DNA of 64,000 nucleotides from Tremella fuciformis (taxonomy: Eukaryota > Basidiomycota > Tremellomycetes > Tremellales > Tremellaceae). Positions 43,396 through 54,800 of this stretch are shown in pieces. Within the stretch, counting starts at the first letter, position 1; each line of letters begins with the position of its first letter. A program made the translations under genes and the position numbers. Below the pieces are notes generated by a model that ran no database searches, was not told the DNA's origin, and saw only the letters and a list, made by a program, of their open reading frames with translations. The stretch is taken from NCBI GenBank assembly GCA_032768795.1, contig CP136493.1, positions 434,001 to 498,000 of the forward strand, given 5' to 3'.

Positions 43396-46300
43396 ATGGA
43401 CCCGAGTGTGGAGACCTCGCTGCTGCTGGGTGCCGGAATTCCGGTCAAGCGGCGGCGAAAGAACACGGTCAGCAAGGTCAAGTCGTGTGAGTTCCGTGGC
43501 CGCGAGATTCTCGGTCGGGCTCGCCCTCAGGAAGCGTACGCTGACTGGTCGTATAGGCGCAGAATGCAGACGTTTGAAGATGAAGTGCGTGTTGTTGATG
43601 TAGACGACACATGCTCGCCTCTGATCTGTCCAGATGTGACCGCGAGGTGCCCTGTATCAACTGTACCCGCCGAGGGTGCACGCATCTTTGCCCAAACGGC
43701 GCTCTACAAACCACCAAGCGCCGCAAGTGAGTCTGGTGGTCAGCTTTGTTTTGCAACAAACGCTGAGGAGTCTCAGCTTGAATGCAGAAGGAAACGAGGT
43801 TGGCCTATTGGACACTTTCTTATTGCTATTGACCGTGCAGGTGTTGCAGGAACGCATCGCCTCGCTAGAACTGGCCCTCAATCAGCTCACATCGGGCCAA
43901 GGCGGTCATCCTCTTCTAGACAAGTCCTCCCTTCCTGGTCGCAGCCCTTCGAGTGACCGCGGGACTGGGATCGAATGGGAGACTGACACTGGGCCAGGAG
44001 CTGCATTGATTCCTGGTTCTGGTCAGGAACTTGACGCGACCAATACTGTTTACCATGCACCTAGGAATGGCCAGCACGGCGCTTCTCGTGGAGACCCAGC
44101 TCCCTACTCCGAACAAGACAATCAGACGGCGCCGAGCGACCCTAAGACCAATCGGTTCTTCGGCGACGCCTCGAGCCTGTTTCTCGCCGCGGTGCGTCCT
44201 GCTCCGAATGTCGATGAGTTGCTGGCAGCAGGTGCTGATACAATGATAGGAGCAAGGCTCTTCGTCAACGTCTGGCCATGTGAAGGGAGACGGACCGTAC
44301 GCCTTCCGTCCCGGGTGGATCGAGTCGTTCGTGTTCGAACGGGACAGTGCTTTCCAGCTAGACAGTACGCTTCAATCGCTCGTCTCCCAGCTGCCGCAAA
44401 AGGAGCAAGCTGAGAAGCTCGTCGACATCTATTTTGCCGTGAAGCTCTCCCGTTCGGCTCGAACGAGGCTGACAGGAAGGATGTTGCCTGGGGTTCGGCG
44501 ATCCTCGATCGGGAGACGTTTATGCAGGACTGTTTTGAACGCTTCTACAACCTCCCGAGACAACCGCAAGCGCAGCAGCTGGCTGTCCTCTACTTTGTCT
44601 TTGCTCTCAGCGCTTTGTTCGACCCGTCGCTACCGGCCGGGGCGAACAGTGAGCATATCAAGCTTGATCATCTGGATAACGCAAACAAGCAGATAATCCT
44701 TGGTCGAGAGACCTTTTCGCGCTGGGTCGCGCCTGCCTCGCGCTGGATTCTTCGGGTACCATTCTGTGTGAGCGCCCTCTTGTCAAAGGTTCCGAAGCTA
44801 AGCCAGCAGTCGTACAAGCAGTCCATCTTATGATAACATGGTTACACAACGGGGGGCGGCCGGTCTCATCCAATCTCTCGACTTGGCCGCTTCTTGGCAT
44901 GGCGATGAAGGTCATTCAAGCACTGGGACTACATCGAGATGGCGAACACTCCAATCTCCCTCAAGCAGAAGTCATGGCGCGGCGAAGGGTCTTCTGGGAG
45001 GTCAGTGACACCCTCAGTCAACTAGTCTCTACTGACCTTCCTATCCAGCTGTTCGCATATGACATTCATCATTCTGTGACGATCGCCAGACCGAGGAGTA
45101 TGCTATAGGTTTGCTGATCAGGCTGAGCTTACATTCAGGCATGGCAGAGGGTACCTACGATTCTGGCTATCCTGTGACGGTTGAGGGGGGAGAGCATTGT
45201 AAGTTGGAATACCTCCTGCTCAGGAGACTCACTGACTTGTGCACAGACCACGAGGTCCGGGTATGGACCATCTCCCTTTGGCGGTGGTCTCACTGATTTC
45301 TAGTATCGACTTGCTCAGATATACTGCAAGATCAACGACAAACAGATCGCCATCAAGCCGTTTTCCTATGACAAGGTCATTGAGATTGACCGGGAATTGC
45401 GTCAATGTGAGCACACCGATCGCTTTCTTCTGTGAAATGAGACTGATGTGACAGTTCAGCAACTCCTTCCAGATCAGCTCGTGAAGGAAGAGCCGTGCGT
45501 CTGCTACCACTCACACCGCTCACAACTGGCCGCTCAGCTCCAGATTTTCTCGGGCCAAGCATCCATCCTCCAGGACACACCATATACAACGACATACGAT
45601 GCGTTTCCGTGTCGTCATTGACTTTGCTTGGAGCTAGTGTCACGCTGATAAATCTAAGAACCTGGCATTTCTCACTTTACACAGGGAATACTTCGCTCGC
45701 GCATTGACTGAAGGCGCAGAAGAGCCTCTCCGCAGCAAATTTTGGTCAGCAGTCTGCTGCAAGTGGCTGTAGCGCGCTGACAGGGACCAGTCCAAGTTTT
45801 GTAGGCTGCCTGGAAGCGTGCAAGATCATCATTACGGTCGTCCGGCGGCTCTCAGACGACATACCCGCCATTTGCCGGCGGCGATGGTTCTTCCATGTGA
45901 GTCGCTTGCTTTGGGCAGCAGGGCAAGCATGCTGACTGGTCGAGTTCAACGCCTTTACTGCTTGCGCATGTCTCGCCGCGGCTGTTATCCGTGCGCCCCA
46001 ATCAATGCTGGCCCAATCATCCTTGCTTGCGCTTGAAGATGGAATCAAGCTGTTCGAGGAGGCGGGCAAGGAGAAAGAGCTTGTGCGTAAGACCGTCAAT
46101 GTGATTGATGTTTCGTTGAGTCACAGCTCGTTCTGCGTCCACTTCACGACACTGCCCAACGTGTGTTTGCCAGGTCCGGTGGTCCCATCACCTCTGATGA
46201 GGACTTGGCACTTCTCGGCAAAGCGTCAAGAAAGGCCAACTCGGTCTCAAGTGTTCCAGCATCAATACCCTCAGGACCAGGCCATGCCCAACCGCCGACT

Positions 46301-46681
46301 CCCGTACCATCCATCGCTTCGCTCACTGCCGAACGGCCTGCACCCTCGATCTCGCCATCGGCTATATCCAAGGGAGTTCCGAGCTTGATCTCTCCCGATG
46401 CTTCGATGCACGATGGGGTGGCCACGCTGCTGTCTCTACAACGAAGCATCGACAATCCGACCCTCGCCACAACGCACCTTTCAACGCCATTCTTGCAACC
46501 AGGTCTCAGCGTCGATCCCCTCAACCTTCAGCAGAACTTTGACAGCATTGATTGGTTCGATGGCTCTACCACGGCTGCCGATTTCGACGCGGATGCTTTC
46601 TTGGCCTCGTTCGGCTTCGGTATGAACAATAACGAGCCTTTGTGGCTGGAATCAGGCGAACCAGGTGGAAATTTTATTTGA
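43396..46681 (+). CDS. Zn2Cys6 transcription factor with fungal-specific domain
   Basis: Nuclear activator, probably the cluster's regulator. ATG 43396 (MDPSVETSLLLGAGIP) followed by the basic stretch KRRRKNTVSKVK. The zinc cluster is spread over three exons (43396-43486, 43557-43584, from 43634). Joined, it reads CAECRRLKMKCDREVPC, then INCTRRGCTHLCPNG, a form common in basidiomycete activators. A linker/coiled segment (VLQERIASLELALNQL) follows. The fungal_trans middle homology region starts around AQQLAVLYFVFALSALFDP and includes LIQSLDLAAWHGDE-like text and RVFWEVSDT. The C-terminus is acidic and aromatic (DSIDWFDGSTTAADFDADAF), suitable as an activation domain. Many introns; exon borders in the centre are approximate. 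Confidence 0.85.
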
Positions 46682-46920
46682 ATATGACGTGGGGACATGT
46701 CAGTGCAAGTCAGAACGATCTCGAGCGGCCGCCGATATGCATCGCGGTATACCAGCCTTCCACCAAAGCCTCCTTCTACACTCAAGGCGGGCGGTCGCCT
46801 TGTTCATCCTACTCGTATGCCAGCTACGATATGGCCGCTCGCCTTCACTGCGCTCTAGTAGGCGAAGCGGAAGTCAAGTCGCTTCGTCCCGCGATCTGCA
46901 GTGCTTCGAAGATCTGCTCG

Positions 46921-49175
46921 TCAGCAACACCCTACAAGAGTGTGAACAGGCTTGCATTCCGATTGTTCCTCCAGCGATAAGCTGTTCCATTTGCGATCCT
47001 TCCAAGCATTGCGTGACCTATAGTAGATATAAGTCCCCGGATACAGAATAACAAGGTTGAAAGCGATGATGACTAGCAAGGCGGTGATTCCCTTTGGGTA
47101 GTGCGGCGGGTCGTCGCTGGCTTGGAACACGTTGGCGCCAGCGATGGCACTGAGCTGCACGCAGATATTGTAGATGCTGATCTGCTCAATATGCCATGAC
47201 CAAACTCAAAGCGAAGCTTACGAAGCCGAGACAGTCCTCGTGCTCACATGCCCGGAGTTCCTGCTGACCCAACCGACCTGTATCGCGTGCACGTATGGCC
47301 AGCCCAGAAGCAAGGTTGCAATGGCAAAGTACTCCCAGGCCGTGGGGTCCTCGACTACCTTGAACACGATGTAAAAGATGAGGAACCACCAATTCTCCAC
47401 GGTGCAAAGCCATGTGCGGCTGTTGAAGATCTCCGAGGCGATCGTCACAAGGACGAGGTTGAAGATGGAAATGCCGACATTGGGGATGCTCAGGAGGTTC
47501 GTCTGGATCGTTGAGAATCCGAGCTTTTCTGAACCATCAGCCTCCCGCCATTCCGGCGAGGGAGTGAAACGTACTCATAGACAAGCTGAAGTAGTTTGAG
47601 GTGGGGTAGCCCGGAATGCCGAACATGAAGCCTATGAAGTAGAGCGGCCACAGATCCCATTCCTTAAGCACGTTCCAAAAGAGCTGAGGGGTGAGAGCCT
47701 CTCGGTTGTGCATGGAGGATTTGCCCGGGTCGTCGCGAGCGACCTTGTTGACGATGATCTTAACTTCTCGATCGGAGAAGTAGCCGTTTCGCAGCCATCG
47801 AGATTTGGTCTCACTGGGACCTGGTCGAAGGACAATGAAGGACGCAAAGCCGACGAGCAGTCTTTTCCTGGTCAGTTGAGCAGAATGGTGTAAGGAGGGT
47901 AGCACACGTCAGGAGACCCTCGAGTAGAAACATCCACCGCCATCCCGAGTGCCCGCCGGCCGAGATTTGCAGCAGACCGGCCCCAAGAAAACCTGTGACG
48001 ATGGAGGTCAGGTAGTTGGAAACCCAGAAAAACGCGAGTCGCACAGGCAGCTCATTCTTGGTATCTGAGATGAGCAATGATCAGTCGTCATTAACGACAA
48101 GCAGACAATAATAGCTGAGATACAAGCTGTCGTCAGCAGTCTTACCGCCGCTATGCAATGCCTACTGACACAGAGTCCGGGATGACCGACATTAGCGGGA
48201 CGCGGCAGCACATGAGAATGACTTACAGCCTCCCTGGAAGAACGCGATGAGGAACCGGAGCGCAAGGAAGCTCGTACGCCCGTTCATGGCAAATTGGCTC
48301 ATGGCCACTGTCATATGAGAACATGACGAGCATCCCGAGAGAACCGACTCACAGGCGGAGAAGATACACATTTGCGTAGGAAGCCAGATATCGACGCCGA
48401 ATCGCTTGCCAATGATTTGCGATGGGAGCTCCGCTACTAGAAAGCCTACGCGGAACAGAGTGTTCCCAAGGTTGTAATCGGCCTGAGTGAGGTTTAGATC
48501 GTCTAGCAGGGTACCTGCGGTGGCATTGGAGATGTTTCCGCGATCCTGGCTGTCATCGTTGTACGAGAAAACAAGATGCCAGTTATATGTCTCACGTACG
48601 ATATCGAGAGCAAAGAACATGAAGCTCATCCACAAAAGGATGATCCAGTCACACTTCCTGGTAGCTTTCCGCTCCTCGCGGTAAGTCCAGCGGAGGGTCG
48701 GATCGAACGCTGCGGCATTCTCCCACTTCGGATTAGCTTTTGGCCGCTCTCAGTCAACTCACGTCGTCCGGGGGCCGGTAGTGCGATCCAAGCGGACCGT
48801 CATAGGCGCTCTCTTGAGTTGCGATCTGACATGAGCAACCTGTTCAACGTGAAAGATTCAAGGATTGCCTCGACTCACGGCATCGAGATCCGGCAGACCC
48901 ACTGCCTTCCGCAAACCCATCCATCGAAGCAATGTCCCGCCGGGAGTGGGGCCCACATCCGAACGAGGAGCCAGGGGTCCGTACTTGTCGACTTGGTACA
49001 GGTACCCGGCACCAGAGTACGCCTTTCCGTCCGGATCTTCACCATCTGTAACTTGGGTGGCATCGCTACTTTTCGATCCTAGTCGCTCATTTCGAGTGTT
49101 CTCCTTGGAGGACGACCAACGTTGGGGCTGTTGTACGAATTCTGCGCCGGCGGCGAGTTGAGAATTTTCAGACAT
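46921..49175 (-). CDS. Second MFS permease, Dal5-like family
   Basis: Membrane importer for small organic anions, distinct from the permease at 34051-36054. ATG 49175 (MSENSQLAAGAEFVQQPQ) gives a long hydrophilic N-terminus. Helix 1 begins at LWMSFMFFALDIVRETYNW, then DLNLTQADYNLGNTLFRVGF, LVAELPSQIIGKRFGVDIW and FALRFLIAFFQGG. The central loop has KSRWLRNGYFSDREVKIIVN and RDDPGKSSMHNREALTP. The last helices include NVFQASDDPPHYPKGITALL, and the tail is WNSLSLEEQ. The stop is 46921. The closest group is the allantoate/pantothenate-like permeases. It faces away from the TauD-like oxygenase with a 687-bp gap that contains a long poly-C run. Confidence 0.87.
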
Positions 49176-49236
49176 CGTTGATAGAGCACAGAACAGGTCG
49201 GTCAACCACAGTGAGATCAGGTTACTCTGTGCTGTA

Positions 49237-49269
<33 letters not shown>

Positions 49270-49862
49270 GAAGAGCCTCTTAATATGGAATCATCGCTGA
49301 CTGGGCTGTTGAGCGCCGGAAGATGTGAGCGTCGAAGACGACATACACCATCATCGCACATGGCGTCAGCAAAGTGTCTTCTTGCCCCTCTTTCAAAGTG
49401 AACCCTTTTCTGCAGTTCAGTTACTGATGCTCGCTTGCGTGGTTTGGAGTTTCTTCGGCGAACGAAAATGAGCTCAGCATGAGCAAAGGCGGCAGCGAGC
49501 TCTCCCCAAGTGCTCTTCGAACATGAGATAGGGTGACATCGTGCCATCCATGTCAGCGATGGCGAACCGCACTAGCGTCAGGATACCGATGTTAGATGTA
49601 AGGCGGAGGTGAACAGCGATAAGATGACATCACGTAGCATCTACGGGGATCACATGGTTCACCGGGATCTTTCAGAGCAATGTCGCAATTGACCTTGTGA
49701 TTTTTCCCATCACCTCATACTGGCGAGCGATGGTGATAGTTTCGTCGGGGCAGCCATGCGAGCCTACTCGCTATTGTTGCCTTGGGTGGCCGACAGGATA
49801 CGAGCCGAAAAGGCAGCCTACAATAGACAGAGAGACTCGCTGGTCCGTTCCACCGAAGAACC
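49176..49862. promoter_or_regulatory. Divergent region between MFS permease and TauD-like oxygenase
   Basis: About 690 bp separate the two start codons. The most visible feature is an uninterrupted run of 29 C at 49239-49267, 64 bp upstream of the permease ATG (G29 on the permease coding strand). No gene with a domain is seen here. Confidence 0.5.
49239..49267. repeat. Homopolymer run of 29 C
   Basis: Positions 49239-49267 are all C, followed by GGGAAG. On the permease strand this is a run of G that lies in the leader or promoter. Its exact length may be affected by sequencing slippage. Confidence 0.9.
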
Positions 49863-51157
49863 ATGTCCACCACGACCACGACCACCACTGCCTTTCCGGC
49901 CCTTCAGACTCTGCATTTGCGGGGCGAGGAGGCCACTTCCACGCTTCGATGGTGGCAGACAACGGAGGCTGCCAAGAACGGTGAGCCGTATCCATACGCG
50001 AAGTATCTCCCGACATGGGACGCTTCGACCAAATATCCACCTTTGGAGCCGTTCGAACATGTCGATCCTGGTCATCAGGCGCTGAGACATGCCGAGCCTC
50101 GAGCTTTCTTGGGCCATGCGCAGATCGAAGATCTCACTCCGGATTTTGCATCGGAAGTTTCAGGTATTCAACTCGACAAGCTCGACAAGACTGGGAGGGA
50201 GCAGCTGGCCCTTTACGTGGCTCAAAGGGGCGTCGTGGTGGGTGCTTTCCCCGCTTGTTCGCGCTTGCACTGAATAGTCGCAGGCATTCCGTGACCAGGA
50301 TTTCATTGATCGAGAGCCAGAATGGTTAATCAACGATTGGGCAAAGTTCTTCGGTCGCCCTCACATCCATCCCGTTAGCGGAGAGCCCAAAGGCTGGCCA
50401 GAATTTCACCTCGTTCAGTGAGAATGAGGCATGCTCTACCGCCCTCGACACCTGTCGCTGACTATCAGCCGTGACGCCAACCCAAAGTTCGACTTTGAGG
50501 ACGCTCCACATCTGAGCACCTCGGTGTGGCATAGCGATGTTACATATGAAGCGCAACCACCTGGATTGACTGCGCTCTTCTTGTTCGACAGTCCGCCAAG
50601 CGGTGGAGACACCGGTTACGAGGATCAGAGAGCGGCGTACAAACACCTCTCCCCGTCACTGCGAGAGTATCTAGAGTCACTCAAGGCCGTGCATTCGGGA
50701 ATTCGGCAAGCAGATGAGGCACGGAAGGGCGGACGAGGCGGCATCGTCAAGCGAGAGCCAGTTGAGAACGTGCATCCCATCATTCGACGACACCCGGTCA
50801 CAGGAGAGAAGGCTCTTTTCGTCAACAGGCAGTTCACCAGACACATAGTCGGACTCAAGAGGGAAGAGTCTGATGCTCTCCTCGAACTGCTATACTCTCA
50901 TATTGAGCGTGGACACGACTTTCAAGTGAGAATGAGATGGAAGCCCAGGACGGTTGTTCTCTGGGACAGTGAGTATTGCTTCCTACTGTAAGATATCCGG
51001 TCTAACCGTAGACCGCATCACGACGCACTCCGCAATCATGGACTACGGAACTACTGGTCTGCGCAGGCATGGGGCTCGAATTACCCCACAAGCAGAGAGG
51101 CCAACGCAACAAAGGTTGGACCAGTCGGGGCGAGTGAAGGGAGACGGCGGTTCGTAG
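49863..51157 (+). CDS. TauD/TfdA-family Fe(II)/2-oxoglutarate dioxygenase
   Basis: An oxygenase of the family that releases sulfite from taurine or alkylsulfonates, or hydroxylates aryloxyacids and related acids. ATG 49863 (MSTTTTTTTAFPALQTL). The N-terminal region ends ARYL-like AKYLPTWDASTKYPPLEPF. The usual TauD opening is ALRHAEPRAFLGHAQIEDLTPDF with GIQLDKLDKTGREQLALYVA. Iron ligands: His-X-Asp in SVWHSDVTYEAQPPG and the distal His in NRITTHSAIMDY. The 2-oxoglutarate Arg is in LRRHGARITPQAERP. Three introns near 50238, 50402 and 50967. The product of about 370-380 residues is longer than bacterial TauD but normal for fungal members. The last 15 residues after ERPTQQ are not conserved in the family. 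Confidence 0.88.
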
Positions 51158-51897
51158 AACCTGGCATGCAGCAGTGGCAATGGAGAGACCCGGTCGTGGT
51201 TTCATATAACATGCGGTCGTCGATCTGGCAAACGTCCAGGATACCGGACACTCGTCTAGGAGCTGTAGATCTACCGTAAGATTGCTCGATGATTTCGCCC
51301 GTGGCAACTCTGCTGCAGAAACTGCTTAGTAAGGTTGGTTCTCATGGCAACTGCACACCGTACCTTTGAGCTGACGTGAAGAGTGCATATCCTTCCACTC
51401 CTGGTCTGGCTTGACGACTCAAGCCTAGATGTGATACCGGTCGGACGAGTAACGGCGACTGCAGCGATTCGACCGACTGGCATGGGCGTATACCCCCACC
51501 TCACTGTCCTGGAGTGTGTCCGGGAACAGGTCGTGCTGCTCGTAGACACTGCGACGATGAATGTGCTTAGTGAACTGGATCTGTAACTAGTCTGACACAG
51601 AGTAGAATGCACAAACACTCGAGTAGATGTCATTCAACCTTGGTTCTCTTTCGGTCTCGGTCATCGGTTGGAACGGGCTCGGCTACTGTACCGTTCTTTT
51701 CGCCTAATTGAATTGGGGGAGCTCATCCGCTGGGTTAGGAACTAGATTCCCGAAATACATAGACGGCAGAGCTCTTGGGTGAGGGGGCTCTCGGGACGCC
51801 TTCCGAGTAGCTACCACCTGATCACCTCATCGAGTTGAACTGGACATGCGTTCATCACCTATCCGTGGTTGGCCCATCGGGCGATGACGATCTGACG
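51158..51897. other. Intergenic region, no recognisable gene
   Basis: About 740 bp with a minus frame at 51271-51633 (Ser/Thr-rich, no domain recognised). It should contain the promoter of the second ABC transporter. The transporter frame is open upstream to 51835, but the ATG at 51898 is preferred because upstream codons look non-conserved. Confidence 0.4.
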
Positions 51898-54800
51898 ATG
51901 GCGGATACTGAGGTGACGACAGAAGCGGTGAGGACACGATCCGATGGTCACGGCGGTGTGGCCAATGTCATCGTACCTACACGAGCCGAGAATGCGCCCG
52001 AGAAGGCTGCTCTAGGTTTGGCGCCCGATCCGTCCATGTCTGTCAAACCCGAGGTAGATGTGATGGAAGAGACCGACGACACCACTAGTGTGGGCGAAGA
52101 AGAATCGAAATTGCACGAGGCAATCAAGCTGAGGGAGCTGCGCGGGAATTCGAAGGAGTACCCAGCCTTGACGCGTCAGCGATGGTGGTAGATCCGTACT
52201 ATGTGGACCGCAAACTCGAGCTGAATGAGCAGGCAATTATGGCTGCCGCGGCGTGCGCCTCCTCCGCCAAAACAGTCACTCGAGGATGCAGAGATCATAC
52301 CTCTGTCATACGTCAACTTCATCAGCAAACTGACCTTTTGGGTAGGTCCACAGATGGGCTGAACACGTTGATACTCCCCAGGGCTAAGGGACAGTGGGTC
52401 ACGCCAATCATGACCACGGGCTTTCAGAGGCCGCTACAGGCCACCGATCTGTGGAAGGTGGGTACTCTGTCTAAGGCACACCCGATGAGGGCTGATGTGA
52501 ACAGCTAGATCATAGTCGAGAGGGCGAGTCAATTATATGCGTGATTACTGCGAGTCACTGACCTTCAGCCGAGACATTGGCTGTCGCCTTCCTCGCTGCA
52601 TTGGATAGGCGTCAGAAAGCGGCTGAAGCCCGCGCAGGGGCTATCCGAGATTCACCAGCGCCGCGAATGAAGCGAATCGTGTGGTGGACGAAAGCCAGAC
52701 TTCATAGGAAGCTTGGAACTCCCTTTGCAGAGTTCGGGACAGGTGCAGATGCTGCTTCGCGACGAAAAGCATACGAAGCGGAATGGCGGAGTCGGATGGA
52801 AAGCCAGGGCGCGAGCTTGACATGGGCTCTGAACGACGTAATCACTGGTTTCTGGGCTGGAGGTGCGCCCTCAAAGCGTCCAAGGGGGTCCATCCTGAAG
52901 GCCAGGTCTCTTCAAGGTGACTTCGGACACAGCCCAGCTCATGACACCCATCGTGGCCAAGAAGCTGATTGAGTTCAGCCAGCAAGGTCCGTATTGAGAT
53001 TCTCAACTTGACTTTGTTGCTGATGGGATTCGTAGTCTATGCCGCTGCGCACAACGGCGAGGAAGGGCCAAACATCGGTCGTGGGATCGGCATGGCACTT
53101 GGGATGTGGCTGCTTGTTGTCACACAATCTGTTGGACAGAATCAAGTAGGCCTACAAACTCAACTCAAAGGGAGCTCACATATCAGTTCTTCTTCCGCTC
53201 CATGGCTGTCGGTGTTCTCGCCCGAGGAACCCTGATCTCCGCCGTCTTTCAGCGATATCTCGCGCTAGCCGTGGACGAGCGTACACGATTCTCTCCAGGC
53301 CATACTTTGACCCTAATTAGCAGCGACGTCAGTCTCGTACAACGTCAAACCAAATGGCTGATCGTGGCAGATCTCCAGGATAGATTATTGCGCGCAATGT
53401 AAGTATTTTGCTCACACATTTATGATCTGCTGATCCCAGGGTTTCATGCTGTGCGTCCCGCTCGCAACCGGTGACGAGTTGCGGCAGAAAGCTAATGGCG
53501 GCAGTGTTGGACCGCCCCAATACAGCTGCTCATCTGCCTAGGTGAGCTTTCCCGTTCCACTCATATACCGCTGACACGGATCAGGACTTTTGATCGCTCA
53601 GGTGAGATGGACTTGTGTTCGCGTGCGCGCATGACTGAACTTCAGATCGGTCCATCAGCTACTGTCGGCTTTGCAGTCTTCCTGGTCATCGCGCCGCTAC
53701 AGACTTGGTGCATGAAGAAAAGCTTCATCATCAGAAAGAAATCGATGGTTCGTATCACTGGACTCGAGGTATCCCGCTGAAGCCTAGCGCTGGACTGACG
53801 GCCGCGCGAAACTGCTTCGGGAGCTCCTCTCTTCGATGCAAATCATCAAGGTTTTCACATACGAGTTGCCATTCCTCAATCGTACGATCGATTTGAGGGT
53901 TCGACATCAAGCTGACAGACAGGACTTCGCTTTATCAGGCGAATGGAGATGAAATCGATCCGGAAGATCTTACTCATTCGGGCCGCAAATCAAGCCATGG
54001 CTTTCAGTGTACCGGTCAGTGTATCATTCACGCCCTCGAAAGGAACCAGCTGAACGATCAGACAATAGCCTCAGTTCTGGCGTTTGCCACTTATGGCGCC
54101 ACACATAAAGACTTCAATCCAGTACGACGCGTCATTCTTGGCATCGGTGCTCGCCAGCTCACCCCTTTACAGGCCCTCATCTTCACGGCTCTCGCGCTGT
54201 TCAATCTGCTTAGACAGCCGTTGATGTTCCTTCCCCGCGCGCTATCATCACTTACAGATGCTCAAACGGCGATGGAGCGACTTACAAAGGTGAGCGCTCT
54301 CGATGGATGTCGATGCTCAGCGTCAGCTATTTCGCGCACAAGGCCAGCTTGCTGCCTTGCCTGTCAACCCCAATTTGGCCAATGCCCTGGAAGTAGACAA
54401 CGCCACATTCCGCTGGGGAATTGCTCCCAGTCTTGATGCCCAAATGATACCGAACGAAGCCTTCCATTTGCGCAACCTCAGTCTTACAGTCCCGCGAGGC
54501 AAACTCGTTGGGATTGTCGGGACCGTGGGGAGTGGCAAAAGCAGTCTGTTGTCGGGTGTGAGCAGCTATGTCCCGGCTACCACTTGCATGCTGATCAGTA
54601 GATTGTGGGCGCGATGCGCTTGCTGCAGGGAAGCGTCCGACTGGGAGGTCGACTTGCCTATTGTCAGCAAACTGGTGAGTGAATGCCGCCAGGCGACCCC
54701 GTAGTCTTGACCGGCAGCCTGGATTCAGAATGCCACCGTCAAGGACAACATCCTCTTTGGCCAACCGTTTGATGCATCGCGTTACTGGCGCGCCGTGACC

